A DNA stretch of 51,801 nt. It comes from Chitinophagaceae bacterium (GTDB lineage Bacteria > Bacteroidota > Bacteroidia > Chitinophagales > Chitinophagaceae). The position numbers and the translations under genes were made by a program. Positions 1-8,865 of this stretch are shown piece by piece. The DNA lies in contig JACMLY010000138.1 in the NCBI GenBank assembly GCA_014379345.1, positions 1 through 51,801 of the forward strand, given 5' to 3'. Position 1 is the stretch's first letter. Every line of letters starts with the position of its first letter. The notes below the pieces were generated by a model. That model saw only the letters and a list, made by a program, of their open reading frames with translations. It had not been told where the DNA came from and made no database searches.

Positions 1-3000
1 AGAGCTGTAGAAAGAAAACGAAGCGGCTGATTGTTGATCGCAAGAATAATCGCGGTCATATTGTTGGCCAGGGTGATTTTCCTCATATGTCTTATCTCGC
101 CCTGAATGTTCAGGGTCTCATACATCAAAAACCTTTCAGTTTTCATTTTTAAAGTCCCACGCAAGATTGTTGGCATTAAAGCATCGTATCTTCCCTCAAA
201 TGGTGCAACGCCGTAGAGGTTTCCCGCTACCAGGAGATCGTTTACCCCATCTTTGTCAAAATCCGCTGACACGATTGCGAACACGGGCCCATACTGAGCT
301 TCAAAAGGTAGTGGGGACGATATGAATTTGCCCCTCCGGTCGTTTAAAAAAAGAGTAGTAGATAAGGTATTTATTGTAAGTACCCTTGACTGGCTAATCT
401 GATCAGCGAAAATTTTATCGACAGATAGGCCTGCAAAGTCTGAGTAGTTCAAGTATTTCTTTTTAATTCCTGGCAGGTGCCGCTCTATCTCTTCTTTCTG
501 CAAGAGAGTATAATATCTGCCATCTTTTTTATAAGCAACAACCGGTTCTTTTTTTCCATTACGATAGTAATCTATCATATACATGCGAAGAGGATTTTTT
601 TCATCCGCCTTCAGCTTTGAGTTCGTCCCGAGATTGCCGGCAACCAGGTCATTAAATCCATCTTGATTTACATCGGTGATCAGGAGATGCTGCCAAAGAC
701 CCTCAGTCGAACTCATCCCGGCCTGATTAGTAAAATCGAATAACTTGCCCTTATTATTTTTATAAATACTAATTGGCATCCATTCACCTGCAATAATAAG
801 GTCCGGCCAGGTATCGTTGTCAAAATCAACCCATGCTGCATCTGTCACCATTCCTATTTTACTTAAGCCCGGAGCTTCGGATTCAGCAACCGCGCGGAAT
901 TTCCCTTGCCCTTGATTAAGTAATAAATAGGAGAGGGGTATTTCGCCATACGCGCCAGGTACGGCTCTGCCTCCGATAAAAAGATCAGTCAATCCATCGT
1001 GGTTGAAGTCGGCACTGGCCACCACTGATTTTGTGCCTTTAGCTAATGGAGCTGTTGTTTGGCGAAATTGACCTAAACCATCGTTGAGGTATAAACGGTC
1101 GTTTGCCGGCCCTGGCAAAATTTCATTGCCGCCTGTTACTACATAGAGATCCTGATCGCCATCATTGTCTGCGTCAAAGAATAGTGCATCTACATCTTCC
1201 ATGGCCGCATCACGGGCAAACAGGCTATCACTTGATTTTGTAAATGAATTATTAGTACCCTGAATAAATAATCCGGCACTTTGGCCTACAGCACCACCGA
1301 CAAAGATGTCGTCTCTTTGATCGCCATTCACATCAGCAACAGCAATTGCAGGACCCTGTCTCGAAAGCAAATATGGAATAAATGGTTGTACGCTGAAATC
1401 GTTGAAACTATTTTCGTGGTGGCTGTATGAAATCTGAACCTGTTCTGTTATATCGGTCAATGTAGAATTCGTAGAACCGTAAGACGAGATTGAATCCCTG
1501 GCTTGATCATATGAAAGATACAATCGCTGATTTGCTTTTATGTTTCTCAGAAATTGCTTTTTCTTATTGTTCCAGGTGACTGACACTTCATCTATCACCG
1601 AGTCGGTGCCCGTGCCAAAATGCAGATATTGCAATGAACTGCTCAGAAAACCTTTACTGGAATTAAGATGCATGTACTGTGTTCCGGCTTTCGTGGTGAT
1701 CGATACTTCTGCACCTATTCCAAAAAGATTTTGCGGATCACCTTCCAATTTAATTTGAAGGAAGTTGCGGCCCGATCCTTTTGCCGTATTGTTTCGATAG
1801 ACAGTGGCTTTTGCGTTGATATTATTGATTACGATATCAAGGTCTCCATCATTGTCCAGATCTGCATGCGCTGCTCCTGAACTATAACCTTTTATTCTTA
1901 GGCCCCATTCATTGCTTTTATTAGTGAACTGAAGACTCTTCGTTCCTTTAAAAATATAATTGGATGCTGCTCCATCCGGCATGCGGGAAATCATCTCCTT
2001 GTCATTCAGCCGCAATGACTGATCTTTCCCTAAGGAATTGAATTTTATAAAATCAAGGTCATTTGGCCTTCGCAAAATGCCGTTAGTTATAAAAATATCT
2101 TTGATGCCATCGTTATCAAAATCCGCCGCCAGAGGAGCCCAACTCCAGTCCGTAGCTGCGATACCTGCATACAATGCGATTTCGCTGAATCGTTTTCCCA
2201 TGTTTGTATTCAACTGAAGGCAATTTCTTGATAGCTGGTAATGATAACCAATATTGTATTTCATGTTGAAAATATCCCAGGGGTCATCACCCGCACTTGA
2301 TTTTAAAACTTTTTCGTCTTCTGCCAGCATATCAAGTGTAATTATATCCGGCCATTCGTCATTATTCAGATCAGCAATATCACTTCCCATCGAAAACCTG
2401 CTTTCATGGGAAAAAGCCTGTTGATTAATTTCTGAAAAGGTTCCATTCTTATTATTCAGATAATAATAATCATTTTCGTGAAAATCATTGGTAACGTAAA
2501 TGTCGGGCCATCCATCACGGTTTAAATCTCCCACACTAACATTCAGTCCATATCCTATAATACTTGAATAAATTCCTGCCTGTTTCGTGACTTCTGTAAA
2601 TTTCACTCCGGTGTTCGTACGATCATTCCGAAACAATTTATCACCGGCGGTACTGTTAACGGTCGTTCTTATAGATGCAGACTGAAAAACTTCCGAAGAG
2701 TGAACCGAATGGTTAACCAAAAACATATCCAGATCGCCGTCGAGATCGTAGTCAAAAAATTCTGCCTGCGTATTGAAACCCGTTATATCTAATCCATATT
2801 GCCTTGATTCTTCGGTAAAGCCCAGTTTGCCGTTATTGATAAATAATTCATTATGGCCTTCAAAATTTAAATACCCGCCGACACAGGAAAGATAAATATC
2901 CAGATACCCGTCTGCATTTACATCTGCCAGGGTTACTCCGGTTTTCCAGTTTCCTGATCCGGCCAGGCCCGCCTGCGGTGTAATATCTATAAAACGAAAT

Positions 3001-3287
3001 GCTCCTTCATTGAGATAAAGTTTATTAGAACCGGTATTTGAAACAAGGTAAATATCGGGAAGACTGTCATTATTAATATCTCCAATAGCTACTCCACCGC
3101 CGTTGTAATAATATAAATAGTCCAAAATATTTGTAACTCCGGTATCATTGATGTGATTGATAAAATTTATACCTGTGGTCTCCTCCGTTATGGAGGAAAA
3201 AAGTGTATCCGGTTGCTTTGATTGGCAACTTGCGGCACATGCATACAACACGAGTGATATTAAACTTTCAATGAATCGATTTTTCAA
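1..3287 (-). CDS. CRTAC1-like VCBS/FG-GAP repeat lipoprotein, 3' end cut by window edge
   Basis: About 1095 residues are readable without a stop, and the C-terminus lies just outside the window. Alignment by eye with the 1121-residue neighbour suggests only a few residues are missing. The start is a TTG at 3287: an in-frame stop lies shortly upstream and no in-frame ATG is available. It gives a basic, hydrophobic leader ending in the lipobox-like Ala-Ala-Ser-Cys. Many FG-GAP/VCBS units with Asp-rich calcium-loop motifs (for example DINNDS, DLDGDLD, DFDNDG) flank an ASPIC/UnbV domain at about residues 506-587. The family forms beta-propeller-like extracellular repeat proteins, usually of unknown substrate. 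The gene overlaps the upstream paralogue by 20 bp and so is co-transcribed with it. A surface binding or cell-envelope role beside SusC/SusD is inference. Confidence 0.85.
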   Translation of the reverse strand, partial: MKNRFIESLISLVLYACAASCQSKQPDTLFSSITEETTGINFINHINDTGVTNILDYLYYYNGGGVAIGDINNDSLPDIYLVSNTGSNKLYLNEGAFRFIDITPQAGLAGSGNWKTGVTLADVNADGYLDIYLSCVGGYLNFEGHNELFINNGKLGFTEESRQYGLDITGFNTQAEFFDYDLDGDLDMFLVNHSVHSSEVFQSASIRTTVNSTAGDKLFRNDRTNTGVKFTEVTKQAGIYSSIIGYGLNVSVGDLNRDGWPDIYVTNDFHENDYYYLNNKNGTFSEINQQAFSHESRFSMGSDIADLNNDEWPDIITLDMLAEDEKVLKSSAGDDPWDIFNMKYNIGYHYQLSRNCLQLNTNMGKRFSEIALYAGIAATDWSWAPLAADFDNDGIKDIFITNGILRRPNDLDFIKFNSLGKDQSLRLNDKEMISRMPDGAASNYIFKGTKSLQFTNKSNEWGLRIKGYSSGAAHADLDNDGDLDIVINNINAKATVYRNNTAKGSGRNFLQIKLEGDPQNLFGIGAEVSITTKAGTQYMHLNSSKGFLSSSLQYLHFGTGTDSVIDEVSVTWNNKKKQFLRNIKANQRLYLSYDQARDSISSYGSTNSTLTDITEQVQISYSHHENSFNDFSVQPFIPYLLSRQGPAIAVADVNGDQRDDIFVGGAVGQSAGLFIQGTNNSFTKSSDSLFARDAAMEDVDALFFDADNDGDQDLYVVTGGNEILPGPANDRLYLNDGLGQFRQTTAPLAKGTKSVVASADFNHDGLTDLFIGGRAVPGAYGEIPLSYLLLNQGQGKFRAVAESEAPGLSKIGMVTDAAWVDFDNDTWPDLIIAGEWMPISIYKNNKGKLFDFTNQAGMSSTEGLWQHLLITDVNQDGFNDLVAGNLGTNSKLKADEKNPLRMYMIDYYRNGKKEPVVAYKKDGRYYTLLQKEEIERHLPGIKKKYLNYSDFAGLSVDKIFADQISQSRVLTINTLSTTLFLNDRRGKFISSPLPFEAQYGPVFAIVSADFDKDGVNDLLVAGNLYGVAPFEGRYDALMPTILRGTLKMKTERFLMYETLNIQGEIRHMRKITLANNMTAIILAINNQPLRFLSTA

Positions 3288-6200
3288 AAAAGAGTATTTT
3301 ATCGTTATTGCGTCCTACCACAATGTGTTCTTTTCTATTAATATTAAGCTGAATGATGGAACGCACGGCTCCTTTAATAACAATGCCTGACTCTGTGCGT
3401 GCAACCGGCAGAAAATTTCCCTGACCATTTCCCTTCAGCAATAAGCCATCGCTGGCATCATATATACCTACTTCCGGTTTGCTTTCAAAAAAGTTTCCTC
3501 CAAGTAGAAGATCCTGGCAGCCATCCTTGTCAAAATCATCGACGAGTATTCCATAAACAGGTGATAATTGTGCGGCTTTGGGTAGAGGATATAGGCTGAA
3601 TTTTCCATGCTGCCCGTTGAGGATCACAGAAGTTTCAAGCAGGTAAACATCGTTCCTGTGAGACCGGTCCAGCACATCCTGCCCGAAAACTTGCTGTATG
3701 GTTTTTCCGCTATAATCATTGTATTTAAGAAACTTTTTCTTTAAATAGGGCAGTACGCTGAATAAATCATGCTGTAAAGACATCGGAAAGGGCTGATCGC
3801 CATTGTAGCAGGACAGCACCTGTTCAATTTTTCGGTTGTTGTTAAAATCGGCAGCATAGAGAGTGACCGGTTTGTTTTGCTTTGCCTTGAACCTGGAATT
3901 TAAGCCATGATTGCCTGCTACGATATCCGGGTATCCATCGTTGTTAATATCTTTGACCGCAACACGGTTCCACCAACCGTTCGAATTGTGCAAACCTGCT
4001 TCCCTGGTCCGGTTTACAAATCTTCCATTTTCATTGTGTAAGATGGTAACTGGCATGTACTCGCCGGCCAACACGAGATCCGGCTTATTGTCGAGATCGT
4101 AATCAAGCCATTCGGCATCGGTGATCATTCCGGTGGACTGTAACGCCGGACACAATTGTTGAGTTACATTTTTAAAATAACCGGTTCCATCATTTTCTAA
4201 AATATAACCTTTCGAGGGATATCCATATGCTAATAATTGCAACCTGATACCTACAAAAAGATCCATATCCCCATCCTCATCGAAGTCTGCTGCAGTGACG
4301 CAGGAGCTGCTTTCAAACCCACCGGCCGGCAGCATCTGTCGCGATTTTTTGAAATTACCTCGTCCATCGTTCACATATAGTCTGTCAACGAGTGCTGTTG
4401 AATTCGGAGAAAATTCACTTCCACCGCTACACACGTAAAGATCCTGATCCCCATCTTTATCTGCATCAAAGAAAAGGCAATCGGTGTCTTCACTTTCTTT
4501 GTCTTTTTCCAGGAGGGCTTCATTAGTTCGAATAAACCTGCCATTCGGTCGTTGTAAATACAGGGCTGAGGCCTGGTCCTTTGCGCCGCCAATGAAAAGA
4601 TCCTCCAGCCCATCGCTGTTTAGGTCTGCTTTTGCCATGGGTGGGCCAGAGGTTGACATCATATGAAATATCAGTTTCTCGCGGTCGAAATCTATATACC
4701 TGTTCTCAATATGCGAAAAATCCATCCCGTTAATGTTCAGGGCTGGTTTAAAAAGCGTATTTTTTATTTTCAATGACGGGGAAAGGGGCCGCAATGCTTT
4801 TGAGTGTTCAAGAACAATAAATTGATCTGGATGGATTTTGTAGTTGACAGACCGCATTCCATCGGGCCAGTTGACAACAACGGAGTCAATCAGGGTACAT
4901 TTGCCCAGTCCGAAATTTAAACGGTAATCCATGCTTGATTGGAAACCGCGGCTTGGCATTTGCTCCTGGCAAACCATTTGACCGTTAAAAAAAACAATAA
5001 CCTTTGCGCCAATTGCAAATCTGTTGTGCCCGGTTCCATTTAGTTCTACTGCCAGGTATTTGTGATCGGGGTAAGAGGCACTCGAATTGTTTCGGTAAAC
5101 GAAAGAAGGCATGTTCACATTATTTACTACCAGGTCAAGATCGCCATCATTGTCAAGGTCGCCATAAGATGCACCATTTGAGAATCCGGGATTGTCTAAA
5201 CCCCATTCTTTTGAACGGTTTGTGAAACTGGAATCCCTGTTGTTGGAAAAAGCATAATTCGAAATAGGATTCGATGTCATTGCGTCGATAAGTTTTTTAT
5301 TCCGATTTTTACTGGTAAGAATATCATTCATTACCTTTCGATCCGAAATATACCGGATATAATCTCCATTGGTCAGATCCTGATAAATGCCGTTGGAAAT
5401 GAAAATGTCTTTCCAGCCATCGTTATCAAGATCTGTGATCAATGCGCCCCAGCTCCAGTCAGTAGCATCCACACTAGCCATCCTTCCAATCTCCGCAAAA
5501 GAATGGTCCCCATTATTCAAATGCAGCATATTCCTGCTAAACTGATGATGATAGCCTTGTTTAAGATTTAATTGATATTTATCCCAGTTTTCGAAATTTG
5601 CATTCGTTTTAAGCCGCACCTCATCCTGAGGCAACATTTCCGTAACAAAAATATCGGCATGCCCATCATTATTGATATCAGCCATATCGGCGCCCATAGA
5701 GGCATAGCTGATGCTGGTCATTTGCTTTTCAAGAGATTCTGTGAAGGAGCCGTTATGACTATTAATGTAGAGGTAATCTCTTTCAAAAAAATCGTTGGAT
5801 ACATAAATATCCGGCCACCCATCACTATCAATGTCTCCAACGGTAACGCCCAATCCAAATCCGATCGCGCTGCCATAGATCCCCGCAGCCTCGCTAATAT
5901 CCACGAAATGATTGCCATCGTTTCTGAATAGCTTGTGTCCGCCAAGTGAGTCGCGGGTATTTCGTTCATTATATTGAAGATTGAAGCTTCCGATTAATTT
6001 GAATGAATTGTTTAATAGGAACATGTCCAGGTCACCATCCCGGTCAAAATCAAAAAATGAAGCGTGCGTTGAGTATCCCTGATCTGCAATCCCGTACGCC
6101 TCTGCCTCTTCGGAAAAATGCAGATTGCCGTCATTAATGTATAATTCGTTTTTTTTGTTGTCGCCTTTTACATCACCGCTGTTACAAACATATATATCCA

Positions 6201-6633
6201 ATAGCCCATCGCCATTCACATCAGCCATGCTGACGCCGGTCGACCATTTGCTTTTCTTTATAATTCCTGAAGAAGATGTAATATCCTTAAAGCGAAAATT
6301 GCCCTGATTCAGGTACAGGCGGTTGGGCTGCATGTTGGCTGTAAAGAAAATATCTGTTAATCCGTCATTATTTATGTCGCCTATTGCAACACCCCCGCCG
6401 TTATAAAAGTTTCGGTAAGTGTAAATATTAAATTCTTCATCATGTATAAGCTTATTAATAAAATTGATGCCCGATTCCTCCGGAGGGATCAGGCTAAATA
6501 GCTTTCTGTCGATGCTGCCTGTTGACTGTGAACATCCACATAGAAGCCACCCGCCGAGCACAACCCAAATGAAAAGGCGGATTGTAATATGTGGACTATG
6601 ATGAGGAGGGATTGGCATGCAACGATTTTTCAA
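3268..6633 (-). CDS. CRTAC1-like VCBS/FG-GAP + ASPIC/UnbV lipoprotein
   Basis: This 1121-residue protein is a full-length paralogue of the next gene downstream. The N-terminus has a hydrophobic segment ending in the lipobox Leu-Cys-Gly-Cys, so a surface lipoprotein is likely. The conserved family opening (GINFIN, then NGGGVAIGDINNDG) is followed by many FG-GAP/VCBS units with DxDxDG-like loops. An ASPIC/UnbV domain lies at about residues 527-600, and a second block of FG-GAP units runs to the C-terminus. The TTG at 6633 (Met-Lys-Asn-Arg) is chosen because the downstream paralogue starts the same way; an in-frame ATG at 6618 would also keep the signal peptide. It overlaps the upstream lipoprotein gene by 38 bp. 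The biochemical role of such proteins is not established, and linkage to SusC/SusD suggests surface glycan or glycoconjugate handling. Confidence 0.9.
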   Translation of the reverse strand: MKNRCMPIPPHHSPHITIRLFIWVVLGGWLLCGCSQSTGSIDRKLFSLIPPEESGINFINKLIHDEEFNIYTYRNFYNGGGVAIGDINNDGLTDIFFTANMQPNRLYLNQGNFRFKDITSSSGIIKKSKWSTGVSMADVNGDGLLDIYVCNSGDVKGDNKKNELYINDGNLHFSEEAEAYGIADQGYSTHASFFDFDRDGDLDMFLLNNSFKLIGSFNLQYNERNTRDSLGGHKLFRNDGNHFVDISEAAGIYGSAIGFGLGVTVGDIDSDGWPDIYVSNDFFERDYLYINSHNGSFTESLEKQMTSISYASMGADMADINNDGHADIFVTEMLPQDEVRLKTNANFENWDKYQLNLKQGYHHQFSRNMLHLNNGDHSFAEIGRMASVDATDWSWGALITDLDNDGWKDIFISNGIYQDLTNGDYIRYISDRKVMNDILTSKNRNKKLIDAMTSNPISNYAFSNNRDSSFTNRSKEWGLDNPGFSNGASYGDLDNDGDLDLVVNNVNMPSFVYRNNSSASYPDHKYLAVELNGTGHNRFAIGAKVIVFFNGQMVCQEQMPSRGFQSSMDYRLNFGLGKCTLIDSVVVNWPDGMRSVNYKIHPDQFIVLEHSKALRPLSPSLKIKNTLFKPALNINGMDFSHIENRYIDFDREKLIFHMMSTSGPPMAKADLNSDGLEDLFIGGAKDQASALYLQRPNGRFIRTNEALLEKDKESEDTDCLFFDADKDGDQDLYVCSGGSEFSPNSTALVDRLYVNDGRGNFKKSRQMLPAGGFESSSCVTAADFDEDGDMDLFVGIRLQLLAYGYPSKGYILENDGTGYFKNVTQQLCPALQSTGMITDAEWLDYDLDNKPDLVLAGEYMPVTILHNENGRFVNRTREAGLHNSNGWWNRVAVKDINNDGYPDIVAGNHGLNSRFKAKQNKPVTLYAADFNNNRKIEQVLSCYNGDQPFPMSLQHDLFSVLPYLKKKFLKYNDYSGKTIQQVFGQDVLDRSHRNDVYLLETSVILNGQHGKFSLYPLPKAAQLSPVYGILVDDFDKDGCQDLLLGGNFFESKPEVGIYDASDGLLLKGNGQGNFLPVARTESGIVIKGAVRSIIQLNINRKEHIVVGRNNDKILFFEKSIH

Positions 6634-7216
6634 TAAATAGGTCAGTATATTCTATTCTTATATCCTTTTCAGAAATTTTTTTAATCCTGATCTGCCTGTT
6701 GCCATCAATTTTTATTAACGAATCGCCCTCCATTGGATTTTTTACAATCAGGTAATTAGCAGCTCCATACCAGCTATTGAATAGATGCTGAAGGTCTTTT
6801 TCAAGACTGTCGGCAAATAAATGTTGGTTCCATGGCGCAAATGCCGCGTAGTAGGCATCTATCGTTATCTTATACAGCCTGTCCTTATGAAATTCAGGTG
6901 TAAATCTAAATACAGCAGCGAACTTAAGGCCATTATTCATTTGATAGATTACGGCATTATTATCATGGCTGTTGAAAAATAATTTTTTACGGTTCATTGC
7001 CCAGCAATACTTATAAAAACTATTTACACTCATGCCGAATTTCAAGTCCAGAAATATTGAATCTTTTTTAATCCCGCTGTTCAATTGAGACGATACCATT
7101 TTATGATAGCGGTCGATATCAGAAACTCGGTTACACGCGCTTGTAATCAGGCAAATAATAAGTAGAATATGTATGCTGGTGATCATTTTCACAAAACTGT
7201 TATAAACCTGTATCAA
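6596..7216 (-). CDS. Small lipoprotein of unknown function, third gene of the SusCD operon
   Basis: I do not recognise a family. The protein has up to 206 residues with a hydrophobic leader and the lipobox Thr-Ser-Ala-Cys, so it should be a lipoprotein. The remainder is a mixed alpha/beta sequence of about 170 residues with no obvious catalytic motif. The TTG start at 7216 overlaps the SusD stop as TTGA and supplies the only lysine ahead of the hydrophobic segment. An ATG at 7186 is the alternative and leaves an uncharged n-region. The 3' end overlaps the CRTAC1-like gene, so translational coupling is likely. By position it may be an accessory surface protein of this uptake system, which is inference only. 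Confidence 0.75.
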   Translation of the reverse strand: MIQVYNSFVKMITSIHILLIICLITSACNRVSDIDRYHKMVSSQLNSGIKKDSIFLDLKFGMSVNSFYKYCWAMNRKKLFFNSHDNNAVIYQMNNGLKFAAVFRFTPEFHKDRLYKITIDAYYAAFAPWNQHLFADSLEKDLQHLFNSWYGAANYLIVKNPMEGDSLIKIDGNRQIRIKKISEKDIRIEYTDLFIEKSLHANPSSS

Positions 7217-8832
7217 TATCCAGGATTCTGCACAAGATTAGGGTTGGCGTTGAGTTGTACTTCAGGAATTGGAAAAATATTAACATGGTTTGACGGATCA
7301 GCATTGTTGAACCTGCGTGAGGCATTGAAATATCCAAAGCGGATCATATCCTGCCGTTTCACAGATTCAAAGGCCATTTCTCTGGAACGTTCCATTAAAA
7401 AACTGGCAGCAGTTAACGCGGTTAACGGAAGAAGCCCCGATCCACCGTGTTTGGCCCTGATGTTATTCACTGTGGCGAGAACCGTCCCTTCATTCCAGTT
7501 ACCGGTTAATCTCGCTGTGCATTCTGCTTTCATCAACAGAATATCTGCAAATCTGAAAATTGCCATATCATTATCCAGGTTATAGTTCATACCCGGATAA
7601 AATTGCCATTTGCTGATGCGTGCTCCTGCTTGCGCCCAGCAATTGGGTTCGATCATATTTATATAAGGAGTGAATGTAAGCGGCTGGCCATCAGGGTCAC
7701 TCGCTTCCGCTGCGCCGTCGACCAGCCTGGTAATTCCATCAGCTGCATACTGCGGTCCTACTAAAAAGTTTGTTAACCGGTTATCAATCGTGCCCTGCGT
7801 AGGGGTTCCCTTGGGATCAAGTCCGATCACGGTTCCCTGTGCACCGGGATTTTGTGCAGGGTCAATGTAAGACTGGTAAAATTCCTGCACGGCAGAAAAT
7901 CCGTTCCACGCACCACCAACCAAGCTGTAGGTCTGAGCGCTCAGACCATGAAGCGTATTTGCATGCAGAGAAAATCCACCTGCCTTTGCTCCATCATATG
8001 GTATCGCCCAAATAAATTCAGGCGAGCCGGTATTATTTCTTTTGAAATTATCCAGGTAGGTGGGAGCAAGGGAATACAACCCCGAATTGATGATGATATT
8101 ACAGGCATCAATTGCTTTTTGCCATTGAGCGGTTCCGGTAAACACCCCTGCATTCAAATATAATTTCGCAAGCGCTGCCATGGCTGTATAATAATTAACA
8201 CGCCCGTAATTAGGCCCATCGGCCGGGCCTGTTTTTGGCAGTTTGTTTATATTATCAAGCAGTTCCTTTTCAACAAACTCATATACTTCTTTGCGCGTTT
8301 TGGTAGACGGAGGCTGAGTATTTGCAAAATCTGTTACGATCGGAACATTCCCGTATAAATCCAGCAGCCAATAATAATAGATCGCACGCAATGCTTTTAA
8401 TTCGGAAACATATGTCAATGCTACGGGTGAACTGCTTTTTGACAGGGCCAGAAGCGTTTTATTACAACCTGCAACTCCGCCGAATGCCCAGGTCCAGGCA
8501 TCATTGATTTCACCATCTGTGTTGTTGGACAGGCGGGTATATGTATGGTCCGAGAACCTGACCCATTTCCCATTATCGTACCAACCGCTGCCACGTTGCG
8601 GTACTACCATTTCATCGGAGGTTGTTTCACTCAGGATAAAATAGAAATTAGAGTAGGAGTATATAGGAGCATAAGCTCCGCCAACAGCTGAGGCAAGTTC
8701 GGCGTCCGTCTTATAAAAGTTCTCAGTAGTAACCTGGTCATATAGCAATTTATTCTCATCAAGTTTCGTACAGGAGACTATCAGCAGCAATACTCCTAAA
8801 ACCGTCAATTTTATTAAGGATGAAAAAATCAT
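7213..8832 (-). CDS. SusD/RagB-family outer-membrane nutrient-binding lipoprotein
   Basis: This 539-residue protein has a lipobox (Ile-Val-Ser-Cys) at about residue 21 and the SusD opening with a TTENFYKTDAE-like helix. The TPR-like region includes the ALRAIYYYWLLDLYGNVPIV segment, and the C-terminus has the family signature: an NIFPIP motif, then an NPNLVQNPGY ending. SusD proteins sit on top of the SusC barrel as a lid and bind the ligand. It lies 33 bp downstream of the STN-type SusC and overlaps the next lipoprotein gene by 4 bp, so it is part of one transcript. Family assignment is secure; the ligand is unknown. Confidence 0.95.
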   Translation of the reverse strand: MIFSSLIKLTVLGVLLLIVSCTKLDENKLLYDQVTTENFYKTDAELASAVGGAYAPIYSYSNFYFILSETTSDEMVVPQRGSGWYDNGKWVRFSDHTYTRLSNNTDGEINDAWTWAFGGVAGCNKTLLALSKSSSPVALTYVSELKALRAIYYYWLLDLYGNVPIVTDFANTQPPSTKTRKEVYEFVEKELLDNINKLPKTGPADGPNYGRVNYYTAMAALAKLYLNAGVFTGTAQWQKAIDACNIIINSGLYSLAPTYLDNFKRNNTGSPEFIWAIPYDGAKAGGFSLHANTLHGLSAQTYSLVGGAWNGFSAVQEFYQSYIDPAQNPGAQGTVIGLDPKGTPTQGTIDNRLTNFLVGPQYAADGITRLVDGAAEASDPDGQPLTFTPYINMIEPNCWAQAGARISKWQFYPGMNYNLDNDMAIFRFADILLMKAECTARLTGNWNEGTVLATVNNIRAKHGGSGLLPLTALTAASFLMERSREMAFESVKRQDMIRFGYFNASRRFNNADPSNHVNIFPIPEVQLNANPNLVQNPGY

Positions 8833-8865
8833 TTTATAAAGAATTAGTGTAATTAATTTGATACA

